NCBI RefSeq assembly: GCF_048269545.1
Contig: NZ_JBLXIJ010000001.1
Span: 124,001-188,000, forward strand
DNA from: Halpernia sp048269545
GTDB taxonomy: Bacteria > Bacteroidota > Bacteroidia > Flavobacteriales > Weeksellaceae
Direction: 5' to 3'
DNA length: 64,000 bases
Shown here piece by piece: positions 24,819 through 34,826 of the stretch (position 1 is the stretch's first letter; every line of letters begins with the position of its first letter). The notes beneath the pieces were generated by a model. It was not told the origin of the DNA. It saw only the letters and a list, made by a program, of their open reading frames with translations, and did no database searches. The position numbers were made by a program, and so were the translations under genes.

Positions 24819-25802
24819 ATGAAAATTGTAAGATTTATTTTATTCTTAATTCACCTTGGAGTAATTTCACTTTTATTGCTGAACTTTTTGAACATTGTAG
24901 TTCCGCCGAAAGCATTCCCTTATTTAAATTTTCTTTCATTAGCTTTTCCAGTTTTAATGGTATTAAATTTAATTTTGATTATAATATGGGTTTTGCTGTG
25001 GAAAAAACGTGCTTTTTTCTTTATTATAATAAGTCTTTTTTTTATAAAACCTACAAGTAGAATTATAAATTATAGCCCGACGAAGAAAGACGTTTCCAAT
25101 TTAAAAATTATCACATTTAACGCACATAATGGTAAATTTGGAAGAGACAAAATTGAAGATTTTATAATTAAAGAAAACCCAGATATCGTATTTTTACAAG
25201 AAGCTGGCTCGCCAAAATTAGATTATAAACTTAACAATCTAGAATATTATCAAATTTCAAATATTGTATTTTTTTATTCAAAATTTAAAATTCTAAATTC
25301 TAAAGAATGGATTATTAAAGAACAAGCACACATAAATTCTAATGATGTGGAAATTAGAGGAAAAATTTATCGCTTTATAAATGTTTATTTAGAACCATTT
25401 TATCTGAATAAATCTATGGTTAAACCTAGTGAAAATACTGAAAGAAACGAGATTAAATATAAAAGTTTAATAAAAAAAATGGCGTTAAATTTTAAAATTC
25501 ATCAAACACAGATTTCATTAGCGAGAGATGCAATTGAAAATTCTCCATATCCAATTATAATGGCGGGAGATTTTAATTCTGTGCCCAATTCTTATGAATA
25601 TTACCATTTAGGAAAAAATCTGAAAGATGCTTTTGAGGTTTGTGGAAATGGGAGTTCTACAAGTTTTCACGACTATAAATTTCCTATAAGAATTGATTAT
25701 ATTTTTACATCTAAGGAAATTACACCGATTAGCTATGAAGTAGATAGAAGTGAAAAATTATCGGATCATTTTCCGGTGATTGCGACTTTTAAAATTAAAT
25801 AA
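24819..25802 (+). CDS. Membrane-anchored endonuclease/exonuclease/phosphatase family protein
   Basis: A 327-residue protein with two or three hydrophobic helices in the first ~85 residues (LLNFLNIVVPPKAFPYLNFL region) followed by an EEP-fold domain. Active-site blocks: LKIITFNAHNGKFG, IVFLQEAGSPK (metal-binding Glu), IIMAGDFNSVPNS (Asp/Asn) and LSDHFPVIATF (Asp-His pair). The EEP domain probably faces the periplasm and may hydrolyse a phosphodiester such as a phospholipid, nucleic acid or sugar phosphate; the target cannot be told. It closes the mutL-rhomboid unit. Confidence 0.8.
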   Translation: MKIVRFILFLIHLGVISLLLLNFLNIVVPPKAFPYLNFLSLAFPVLMVLNLILIIIWVLLWKKRAFFFIIISLFFIKPTSRIINYSPTKKDVSNLKIITFNAHNGKFGRDKIEDFIIKENPDIVFLQEAGSPKLDYKLNNLEYYQISNIVFFYSKFKILNSKEWIIKEQAHINSNDVEIRGKIYRFINVYLEPFYLNKSMVKPSENTERNEIKYKSLIKKMALNFKIHQTQISLARDAIENSPYPIIMAGDFNSVPNSYEYYHLGKNLKDAFEVCGNGSSTSFHDYKFPIRIDYIFTSKEITPISYEVDRSEKLSDHFPVIATFKIK

Positions 25803-25815
25803 TCTTTGGATTTGG

Positions 25816-25984
25816 TTTAACGCAAAGGCGTAATATTTATTTTTAAAGTTATATTTAAGTCGCAAGTTAGCTTCGCCATTTGGACATTCTTAAATAAAAT
25901 ATTTTGTATCAGATTTTAAAGCGTAATATTTATTTTGCGTCTTAAATAAGAACAATTGTAGAAAATTTTGCGTCTTTGCGTTTA
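25816..25984. repeat. Inverted CGCAAAGACGCAAA-type repeat and internal direct repeat
   Basis: The gap between two convergent genes is flanked by TTTAACGCAAAGGCGTAA (25816-25833) and its near inverse TTTTGCGTCTTTGCGTTTA (25966-25984). Inside, GCGTAATATTTATTTT occurs twice (25828-25843 and 25921-25936). CGCAAAGACGCAAA is a dispersed repeat core I recall from Flavobacteriia. No gene is visible in the interval. Confidence 0.6.
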
Positions 25985-25994
25985 ATAAAGAGAT

Positions 25995-27515
25995 TCATAA
26001 CTCCAAGTTTTTCTGCAATAAAGGCCCTAAATATTCTCTGTCATTACTCAATCGCGGGACTTTATTTTGCCCTCCAAGTTTACCTCTTTCCGCCATCCAA
26101 TTATAGAAAAGTTTTGGTTTTGCAAGATGAATAATGGGCTCGGAAAGTGTCATATTATTATAGCGTTTTGCTTCGTAATCGGAATTCATACGTTTTAATT
26201 CTGTGTCAAAGACCGTAATAAATTTTCGCAAATCTTTTGGCGCTTCTATAAACTCAATAATATATTCGTGCGCTCCAGATTTTCCATTTTTCATAAAAAT
26301 TGGTGCGCCTGTAAAATCTAAAATTCTTGCTTCAGTTGCTTCACAGGAAATTGTAAGTGCAGTTTCAACATTATCAATCATTAATTCTTCCCCAAATGCA
26401 TTAATATAATGTTTTGTTCGCCCAGAGATTTTTATTCTAAAAGGATCTAAACAAGTAAATTTTACCGTATCACCAATTAAATAACGCCACAATCCTCCAT
26501 TTGTGGTGATTAAAAGGGCGTAATTTTTATCTAATTCTACGTCTTCCAAATGAATTGTTTTGGGATTTTCTTTATGAAATTCATCCATCGGAATAAATTC
26601 ATAAAAGATGCCGTAATCCAACATCAAAAGCATTTCTTCACTTTTATATATATCTTGAATTGCAAAAAATCCTTCCGAAGCATTATAAATTTCGTAGTAG
26701 CGAATGTCTTTTCCAATGAGTTTTTTATATTCTTCTCTATAAGGTTTAAAACTAATTCCTCCATGGAAAAAAACTTCCAAATGTGGCCACAATTCTGAAA
26801 TGTTTTGATGTCCGGTTTCTTTTAAAATTCTTTGAAGTAAAACCATCATCCAACTCGGAACGCCCGTAAAACTTCCCACTTGCACTTTTGTTACTTCATT
26901 TACAATGGCTTTCAATTTACTTTCCCATTCAGACATTAAAGAAATTTTCTTACTTGGTGTGGTTGTAATTTCTACCCAAAATGGTAAATTTTCAATTATT
27001 ATCGCAGATAAATCTCCAAATTTTGTATCAAAATCTTGATACATTTCTGCACTTCCGCCGAGTCTTAAATTTTTGTGCGTAAATAATTCATTTTCTGGAT
27101 GGTTGTTCGCATAAATTGCAACCATATCTTTTCCTGCTTTTAAATGACAATTTTCTAAACTTTCATTTGAAATTGGAATAAACTTACTTTTCGCATTTGT
27201 AGTTCCAGAAGATTTAGCAAATCTTTTAATTTGACCGGGCCAAAAAATATCTTTTTGCCCTTGTCTGGCTTTTTCTATCCAAGGTTCAAAATCTTCATAA
27301 GTAACGATTGGGATTTGATTTTTAAAATCTTGATATGTAGAAATATCTTTAAAACCATATTTCTTGCCATATTCTGTTTCTTCTGCAAAAAATAACTGTG
27401 AAAATAAAACTCCTTTTTGTGTTTCTAAAGGATGCTTTTTAAAATTTTGAATTTGGTCTATTCTTTGTCGAATATACCAATTTACCACAGAATTAAAAAG
27501 CGCTTTTGTTGCCAT
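25995..27515 (-). CDS. GH3-family acyl-acid amido synthetase-like protein (second copy)
   Basis: A 506-residue paralogue of the protein at 19584. Adenylation motifs: FAKSSGTTNAKSKFIPIS, EIYNASEGFFAIQ, YLIGDTVKFTC and KISGRTKHYINAFGEEL; the shared C-terminal block is RGKLGGQNKVPRLSND. It diverges from the first copy through most of its length, suggesting different acyl or amine substrates. It is on the minus strand, convergent with the endonuclease/phosphatase-like gene, and forms its own unit. Confidence 0.85.
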   Translation of the reverse strand: MATKALFNSVVNWYIRQRIDQIQNFKKHPLETQKGVLFSQLFFAEETEYGKKYGFKDISTYQDFKNQIPIVTYEDFEPWIEKARQGQKDIFWPGQIKRFAKSSGTTNAKSKFIPISNESLENCHLKAGKDMVAIYANNHPENELFTHKNLRLGGSAEMYQDFDTKFGDLSAIIIENLPFWVEITTTPSKKISLMSEWESKLKAIVNEVTKVQVGSFTGVPSWMMVLLQRILKETGHQNISELWPHLEVFFHGGISFKPYREEYKKLIGKDIRYYEIYNASEGFFAIQDIYKSEEMLLMLDYGIFYEFIPMDEFHKENPKTIHLEDVELDKNYALLITTNGGLWRYLIGDTVKFTCLDPFRIKISGRTKHYINAFGEELMIDNVETALTISCEATEARILDFTGAPIFMKNGKSGAHEYIIEFIEAPKDLRKFITVFDTELKRMNSDYEAKRYNNMTLSEPIIHLAKPKLFYNWMAERGKLGGQNKVPRLSNDREYLGPLLQKNLEL

Positions 27516-27520
27516 ACTTA

Positions 27521-27528
27521 CAAAAGTA
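27521..27528 (-). promoter_or_regulatory. TACTTTTG element directly before the second GH3 gene
   Basis: CAAAAGTA on the plus strand is TACTTTTG on the minus strand, only five bases before the ATG, repeating the tight arrangement of the other GH3 gene. Confidence 0.4.
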
Positions 27529-27607
27529 ATAAATTTTTTTTTGCTATTTTAAGATAATTTTAACGCCTCTAAAATTCTGAAAATTAAAAGTTTCAAATCA
27601 GAATATC

Positions 27608-27615
27608 TATCTTTG
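27608..27615 (+). promoter_or_regulatory. Bacteroidota -7 element (TATCTTTG)
   Basis: TATCTTTG ends 15 bases before ATG 27631 of the polyprenol-phosphate sugar transferase; its last bases make the spurious in-frame TTG. Confidence 0.5.
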
Positions 27616-27630
27616 TTCACTTATATTAAA

Positions 27631-28344
27631 ATGAAAAAGCTCGTCATCATTCCCACTTTTAACGAAAAAGAAAATATTGCTGCAATAATTTCTGCTGTTT
27701 TAAATTTAAACGAGAATTTTGACATTTTAATTGTAGATGATTCTTCACCAGACGGAACAGCAAAAATTGTAAAAAATTTACAAGAAACTGAATCCCCATT
27801 ATTTCTCACAGAAAGAAAAATAAAAGATGGCTTAGGAAAAGCTTATCTGCACGGATTTCGATGGGCATTAGAAAAAGATTACGATTATATTTTTGAGATG
27901 GATGCCGATTTCTCCCACAATCCAGAAGATTTACCAAAATTATTTGAAGCTTGTAAAAATGCAGATATGGCAATTGGTTCCAGATATTCAAAAGGTGTAA
28001 ATGTAGTGAATTGGCCCATGTCTAGAGTTTTACTTTCTTATTTCGCGTCTAAATATGTTCGTTTTATTTTGAGAATTCCAATTGCAGACACAACCGCAGG
28101 ATTTGTTTGTTTTTCAAGAAAAGTATTGGAAGAAATTGGTTTAGAAAAAGTAAAATTGAAAGGTTATGGTTTTCAAGTTGAAATGAAATTCCGTGCTTTT
28201 AAGAAAAATTTTAAAATAGTAGAAGTCCCTATTATTTTCACAGATAGAACACAAGGTGAAAGTAAAATGAATGGTGGAATAATAAAAGAAGCGGTTTTTG
28301 GCGTTTTAAATTTAAAGTTTAAATCTTTAATTGGTAAGTTATGA
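27631..28344 (+). CDS. Polyprenol-phosphate mannosyltransferase-like GT2
   Basis: A 237-residue GT2 enzyme of the DPM1 type that transfers a sugar, typically mannose from GDP-mannose, to a polyprenyl phosphate. Motifs: LVIIPTFNEKENIAAII, ILIVDDSSPDGTAKIV, the metal site IFEMDADFSHNPEDLPKL, IGSRYSKGV, and FTDRTQGESKMNGGI. There is no C-terminal GtrA-like membrane domain, so it resembles the soluble catalytic subunit. ATG 27631 is preferred over the TTG six codons upstream, which overlaps the promoter. It overlaps the next gene by four bases (ATGA). Confidence 0.88.
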   Translation: MKKLVIIPTFNEKENIAAIISAVLNLNENFDILIVDDSSPDGTAKIVKNLQETESPLFLTERKIKDGLGKAYLHGFRWALEKDYDYIFEMDADFSHNPEDLPKLFEACKNADMAIGSRYSKGVNVVNWPMSRVLLSYFASKYVRFILRIPIADTTAGFVCFSRKVLEEIGLEKVKLKGYGFQVEMKFRAFKKNFKIVEVPIIFTDRTQGESKMNGGIIKEAVFGVLNLKFKSLIGKL

Positions 28345-28706
28345 GAGTTTTTTTAATTTTAATAATCTTAACTTTAAATTCTTGTGGGCAAGTTTTAGAC
28401 AAACCAAGAAACTTAATTTCACAAGAAGAAATGAGCAGTTTAGTAGCAGAATTTGCACTTTCAGATCAAATGAGTTTTGCTTCTCCTACTTTAAATATGG
28501 AAACTCAAACCCGTTTTATTTTAAAAAAACACAAAATAAAAGCCAAAGATTTTCGTGATAGTTATACTTTTTACACAGGAACAAACGAATTGAATAAAAT
28601 CTTTGATAATGCACAGAAAATAATTTTAGAAAAAGACCCAAAAGCAAAAGATTTCATTGATAAAAAATTGAAAGAAACCCAGCTTTTACCGCCGATGGCA
28701 AGATAA
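28341..28706 (+). CDS. DUF4296-type lipoprotein
   Basis: A 121-residue exported lipoprotein: MRVFLILIILTLNSCGQ is a lipobox signal with C15. The mature part is helical and contains the segment FASPTLNMETQTRFILKKHK, in keeping with DUF4296 proteins that sit between a GT2 gene and tgt in flavobacterial genomes. No enzymatic residues are apparent. It starts inside the previous stop codon and ends eight bases before tgt, so it is part of that operon. Function unknown. Confidence 0.7.
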   Translation: MRVFLILIILTLNSCGQVLDKPRNLISQEEMSSLVAEFALSDQMSFASPTLNMETQTRFILKKHKIKAKDFRDSYTFYTGTNELNKIFDNAQKIILEKDPKAKDFIDKKLKETQLLPPMAR

Positions 28707-28713
28707 ATATAAA

Positions 28714-29847
28714 ATGCAGAAATTTTTTGAAATAGAAAAAAGCTCCGAACGAAAAGCAAGAGCAGGAATTATCACAACGGATCACGGAAAAATAGAAACG
28801 CCAATATTTATGCCCGTCGGAACTGTAGCTTCCGTAAAAACCGTTCATCAAAGAGAATTAAAAGACGATATAAAAGCTCAAATAATTTTAGGAAATACCT
28901 ATCATTTAAATCTTCGTCCGAAAATGGAAATTATGCAAAAAGCGGGCGGATTGCATAAATTCATGAATTGGGATTTGCCCATACTCACTGATTCTGGAGG
29001 TTATCAAGTTTTCTCATTGTCGAAATCCAGAAAATTAAATGAAGAAGGTGTAAAATTTAAATCTCACATTGACGGAAGCACGCATTTTATTTCTCCGGAA
29101 ATTTCTATGAAAATTCAAAGAGAAATTGGAGCGGATATTTTCATGGCTTTTGATGAATGTACGCCTTATCCTTGCGACTATAACTTAGCAAAAAAATCAA
29201 TGGAAATGACGCATCGTTGGTTAAAACGTTGCATTGATTTTAACGAAACTAATAAAGAAATTTACGGACACAAACAGCATTTTTTTCCAATTGTGCAAGG
29301 TTCTACCTATTCTGATTTAAGAAAAATTTCCGCGGAAAAAATTTCAGAAAGTGATCAAGTTGGAAATGCAATTGGAGGACTTTCTGTAGGTGAACCTGAA
29401 GAAGAAATGTACAGAATTACGGATGAAGTTACCGATATTTTGCCCATAGAAAAACCGCGATATTTAATGGGAGTTGGTACGCCATGGAATATTTTGGAAA
29501 GTATTGGTTTGGGAATTGATATGATGGATTGTGTAATGCCTACAAGAAATGCACGAAATGCAATGCTTTTTACGTGGAACGGCGTGATGAACATGAAAAA
29601 TAAAAAATGGGAAAGTGATTTTTCTCCCTTAGATGAATTCGGAACAAGTTATGTAGATCGAGATTATTCTAAAGCCTATGTTCGACATTTATTTGTTGCA
29701 AAAGAATATTTATCTAAGCAAATTGCATCCATCCATAATTTAGCATTCTATTTAGATTTGGTAAAAGTCGCTCGTGAACATATTATAAAAGGAGATTTTT
29801 ATGAATGGAAAGACGCCATAATTCCTAATTTAAAAAATAGACTTTAA
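28714..29847 (+). CDS. tgt: tRNA-guanine transglycosylase (queuosine pathway), zinc motif missing
   Basis: A 377-residue enzyme that exchanges guanine-34 for preQ1 in tRNAs with GUN anticodons. Seen: ETPIFMPVGTVASVKTVH, ILGNTYHLNLRPK, LTDSGGYQVFSLSKSRKL (catalytic Asp of the D-S-G-G-Y-Q-V loop), DIFMAFDECTPYP, IGGLSVGEPEEEM and MGVGTPWNILESIGLGIDMMDCVMPTRNARN (two blocks). In the C-terminal region where Escherichia-type enzymes have CxCxxC, this protein reads LDEFGTSYVDRDYSKAYVRH with no cysteine, so the structural zinc site is absent. LptF/G follows after 15 bases. Confidence 0.94.
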   Translation: MQKFFEIEKSSERKARAGIITTDHGKIETPIFMPVGTVASVKTVHQRELKDDIKAQIILGNTYHLNLRPKMEIMQKAGGLHKFMNWDLPILTDSGGYQVFSLSKSRKLNEEGVKFKSHIDGSTHFISPEISMKIQREIGADIFMAFDECTPYPCDYNLAKKSMEMTHRWLKRCIDFNETNKEIYGHKQHFFPIVQGSTYSDLRKISAEKISESDQVGNAIGGLSVGEPEEEMYRITDEVTDILPIEKPRYLMGVGTPWNILESIGLGIDMMDCVMPTRNARNAMLFTWNGVMNMKNKKWESDFSPLDEFGTSYVDRDYSKAYVRHLFVAKEYLSKQIASIHNLAFYLDLVKVAREHIIKGDFYEWKDAIIPNLKNRL

Positions 29848-29862
29848 GCCTAATTATTAAAA

Positions 29863-30957
29863 ATGAAAATTTTAGACAAATACATCATCAAAAAATTCCT
29901 GGGAACTTTCGGGTTTATGATGGCTTTGTTGTCTATAATTGTGTTGGTAATTGATGTGCAGCAAAAAGTTCCTCGAATTGAAGGAAATGGCTACAAGGTT
30001 TCCTATTTTTTAATCCATTATTACCCTTTTTGGATTATTTATTTACTCGTCACTTTTATCTCAATTTTAGTTTTTATTTCTGTTATTTTCTTCACTTCGA
30101 GATTGGCAAATAATACTGAAATTGTTGCTTTTATAAGTAGTGGAGCAAGTTTTCATCGTTTTGCAAAACCTTATTTAATTGCTTCTACAATAATTGCCAT
30201 TGTTACTTTAGGGGTGAATCATTTCGTTTTACCGTGGGCGAATATTCAAAAAAATGAATTAGAAGCTTATACTTATAATGAAGTGAACCGTGAAAAATTG
30301 TTAGGAAATGCTTCTATCACAACGCAACTTTCGCCTAATGAATATATTTTCATCAACAGTTATAATAAAAAAGAAAAACGCGGCACAGGTTTCAGCTATC
30401 AGAAATATGATAAAAATAAAAAATTAATTTATCAACTATCCGCAAGTGATGTCACTTGGAAAAAAGACAAAAAAAACTTTGAACTCAATAGTTTTCTAGA
30501 AAAAACCGTATTAAAAAATGATACTGAAATTTTAAAAAATGGGAGTTCTAAAACCATTAGTTTTGGGCATCCGCCAGAAGAATTATTCCCCGATCAATTA
30601 TTAGGACAAAATAAAACTACACCCGAACTTATACAATTTATAAAACGAGAAAAAGAAAAAGGAAATGGTAATTTAAATACCTATTTAAACGAACTTTATC
30701 AAAGAACTTCAATGCCATTTTCGATTATAATTTTAACATTTTTAGCTCTTTCTTTGTCTTCACAAAAAAAACGGGGCGGTTTGGGCGCAAATTTAGCAAT
30801 TGGAATTACTTTGGCTTTTATTTTCGTGTTTTCATTTGAAGCTTTAAAAGTAGTTTCAGAAAATAAAACTTTACCTCCATTTTTAGCAATGTGGCTTCCA
30901 AACATTGTTTTTGCTCCTTTAGCTTTAATTCTATATTTAAAAAGAGCCAATCAATAA
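29863..30957 (+). CDS. LptF/LptG-family LPS export permease
   Basis: A 364-residue inner-membrane protein of the YjgP/YjgQ family, the transmembrane part of the Lpt ABC transporter that moves LPS to the outer membrane. The start MKILDKYIIKKFLGTFGFMM is the family signature; three helices follow, then a periplasmic beta-jellyroll-type region (about 120-260) and three C-terminal helices (SFSIIILTFLALSLSS-like, here MPFSIIILTFLALSLSSQKK). Whether it is LptF or LptG is unclear. Its end overlaps the convergent birA end by seven bases. Confidence 0.85.
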   Translation: MKILDKYIIKKFLGTFGFMMALLSIIVLVIDVQQKVPRIEGNGYKVSYFLIHYYPFWIIYLLVTFISILVFISVIFFTSRLANNTEIVAFISSGASFHRFAKPYLIASTIIAIVTLGVNHFVLPWANIQKNELEAYTYNEVNREKLLGNASITTQLSPNEYIFINSYNKKEKRGTGFSYQKYDKNKKLIYQLSASDVTWKKDKKNFELNSFLEKTVLKNDTEILKNGSSKTISFGHPPEELFPDQLLGQNKTTPELIQFIKREKEKGNGNLNTYLNELYQRTSMPFSIIILTFLALSLSSQKKRGGLGANLAIGITLAFIFVFSFEALKVVSENKTLPPFLAMWLPNIVFAPLALILYLKRANQ

Positions 30958-31655
30958 AGCAGTTCTATTTCTTTGTGAAAAAATTTTTTCAAACCATCAT
31001 TTTCTAAATCGATCCACAGAAAACCATTTTCATCGGCGTTTTTTATTATGCCATTTTGTCTAATATTTTTTAAATTAAATACTCCAATTTTCTCTTTTAA
31101 AAAAAGATGTTCATTAAACTTTTCAAGTATATTTTCTGACTTTGTAATTTGGGTTTGAAAATAATTAAATAATTCTTTTGCAACATCTTTTAAATCAAAC
31201 TTCCGCTTCGTTTGTGTGAATAAAGAGCCTGCTTTTGGGAAGTTCGTAAAATCTGTTTGTAAAATATTTATTCCAACTCCTATTATAAAAACCTCTTCAT
31301 TATCAATTTTTTTCTTTTCAATTAAAATTCCTGCAATTTTTTTCTTATTTAAAATAATATCATTTGGCCACTTTATTTCAACATTTTCTTTGGTCAAATT
31401 GGCTATAAAATTTCTAACAATTGTGGCGGTATGGAAATTGAAGAGATTCTCAGAAATTTTTATACATTCAGATTTTAACATTAAAGAAAAAGCCAAATTT
31501 TCTTCTGGAATCATTTCCCAAGAATTATTAAATTGTCCTCTTCCTTTTGTTTGATTAAAAGTGTATAAAGCCAAAAAAGAACTTTCATAAAGCTTAAAGT
31601 TTTGAATGTCAATATTCGTAGAAGTGCTGATTTTCAAATAAATTAAGGAGCTCAT
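30951..31655 (-). CDS. birA: Biotin--[acetyl-CoA-carboxylase] ligase, without repressor domain
   Basis: A 234-residue biotin protein ligase that attaches biotin to the carrier domain of carboxylases. Motifs: TFNQTKGRGQFNNSWEM (biotinyl-AMP loop), NLAFSLMLKSE, VEIKWPNDIILNKKKIAGIL and VFIIGVGINILQ. It lacks the N-terminal winged-helix domain of E. coli BirA, so it is catalytic only. It is transcribed away from rsfS. Confidence 0.92.
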   Translation of the reverse strand: MSSLIYLKISTSTNIDIQNFKLYESSFLALYTFNQTKGRGQFNNSWEMIPEENLAFSLMLKSECIKISENLFNFHTATIVRNFIANLTKENVEIKWPNDIILNKKKIAGILIEKKKIDNEEVFIIGVGINILQTDFTNFPKAGSLFTQTKRKFDLKDVAKELFNYFQTQITKSENILEKFNEHLFLKEKIGVFNLKNIRQNGIIKNADENGFLWIDLENDGLKKFFHKEIELLY

Positions 31656-31714
31656 TTAAGAAAACTTTAAGATTTAAAGAACTTTTTCATAAGGCTAAAA
31701 TAAAGAAAAAGCGG

Positions 31715-31722
31715 TAAATTTG
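31715..31722 (+). promoter_or_regulatory. Bacteroidota -7 element (TAAATTTG) for rsfS-ftsH
   Basis: TAAATTTG matches TAnnTTTG and ends 20 bases before the rsfS ATG. Confidence 0.5.
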
Positions 31723-31742
31723 CAGACTATACAAAAAATTTA

Positions 31743-32105
31743 ATGGATAAAACGATACAAAAACAACTTCTAATAAATACAATTGTTGAAGCAATACAAG
31801 ATACTAAAGGTGAAAAATTGATGATTTTTGATTTGTCAAAAATAGAAAATTCCGTAGCGGAAACTTTCATTATTTGTAGTGGAAACAGCAACACACAAGT
31901 TTCTGCCATAGCAGGAAATATAGAAAAAAAAGTAAGAAATGATTTGCATGAACGACCATGGCATGTTGAAGGAACAGAAAACGCCATGTGGATTTTAGTA
32001 GATTATGTATCTGTAGTTGTCCACATTTTTCAGCAAGAAACCAGAGAATATTATGATATAGAAGAACTTTGGGGTGATGCAAAAATTACACATATCGAGA
32101 ATTAA
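31743..32105 (+). CDS. rsfS: Ribosomal silencing factor RsfS
   Basis: A 120-residue protein that binds uL14 and blocks subunit joining in nutrient limitation. Family blocks visible: LINTIVEAIQDTKGEKLMIF, ETFIICSGNSNTQVSAIA, RPWHVEGTENAMWILVDY and VVVHIFQQETREYYDIEELW. Length is normal. It is 44 bases upstream of ftsH and divergent from birA, an arrangement conserved in Flavobacteriia. Confidence 0.93.
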   Translation: MDKTIQKQLLINTIVEAIQDTKGEKLMIFDLSKIENSVAETFIICSGNSNTQVSAIAGNIEKKVRNDLHERPWHVEGTENAMWILVDYVSVVVHIFQQETREYYDIEELWGDAKITHIEN

Positions 32106-32149
32106 AATATATAATAATACCGGATTTACCGGTTTTCTATACTAAAAAT

Positions 32150-34126
<1,977 letters not shown>

Positions 34127-34176
34127 TTTTAAAAAATATTATCGTCAAAAAAATATAGGAAATAGTAAATATTTCC

Positions 34177-34184
34177 TATTTTTG
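34177..34184 (+). promoter_or_regulatory. Bacteroidota -7 element (TATTTTTG) for the LUD-cdsA-psd genes
   Basis: TATTTTTG matches TAnnTTTG and ends 28 bases before TTG 34213. Confidence 0.45.
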
Positions 34185-34212
34185 TATGTAATAGTGGAAA
34201 AAAGAATAAGCT

Positions 34213-34794
34213 TTGAGCATATTTAAAAAATTTGTAAATAAAATATTAAACCAGCAAGAATCTGATGATTCTGCGAATGTGGTAAAATTAGGTGACCAGC
34301 TGAAATACGCAGATCTTGACTATAAATTTGCGCAATTATTTACTCATTCGGGAGGGTTTTTTAATTATTGTTCTGATGAAGCGGAAGCTTTACAAACACT
34401 CAACCAAATTGTAAAAATTGAAGAGATTAAAAATGTTTTTTGTTGGGACGAAGATTTAAAAAACTTTTTAGATGTCATAAATACGCCTTACACTACAGAA
34501 TTAGACCTTCTAAATGATGCCGCTTTTATTACTTGTGAATATTTAATTGCTTTTGACGGCAGGATTATGCTTTCTCACAACAATATTTTACATTATCATT
34601 CTTCAAGATTGCCAGATAAAATTATTCTTATGGCAAATGTTTCGCAAATTGTCACCAATCTTACAGACGCAATGATGAAAGTAAAACGCCGTGGAACTTT
34701 AAAAAACCTTACCTCAATAAGTGGAAATAATTCCAAATTAGATACTGAGAATAAAGACAATACTAAACTTTTCTTACTTTTGCTGGAAGATTAG
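34213..34794 (+). CDS. LUD (LutC/YkgG-type) domain protein
   Basis: A 193-residue protein starting at TTG (MSIFKKFVNKILNQQES); no ATG is suitably placed. CDEAEALQTLNQIVK-like text (CSDEAEALQTLNQIV), ITCEYLIAFDGRIMLSHN and ILMANVSQIVTNLTDAMM resemble the LUD domain of lactate-utilisation protein LutC, where a conserved fragment describes a Rossmann-like fold. Flavobacteriia often encode such a protein between ftsH and cdsA. No partner LutA/LutB gene is nearby, so a role in lactate oxidation is doubtful; its function here is unknown. Confidence 0.6.
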   Translation: MSIFKKFVNKILNQQESDDSANVVKLGDQLKYADLDYKFAQLFTHSGGFFNYCSDEAEALQTLNQIVKIEEIKNVFCWDEDLKNFLDVINTPYTTELDLLNDAAFITCEYLIAFDGRIMLSHNNILHYHSSRLPDKIILMANVSQIVTNLTDAMMKVKRRGTLKNLTSISGNNSKLDTENKDNTKLFLLLLED

Positions 34795-34826
34795 AGCAAT
34801 TCTAAAATTACTTTTAAATAAAAACT

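Noticed and set aside
31216..31554. Plus-strand frame of 112 codons opposite birA
   Set aside because: The birA frame contains all ligase motifs; the opposite frame is hydrophobic low-complexity text.
34797..34826. A separate promoter for cdsA
   Set aside because: No TAnnTTTG-type element in the short gap; cdsA is more simply cotranscribed with the LUD gene.
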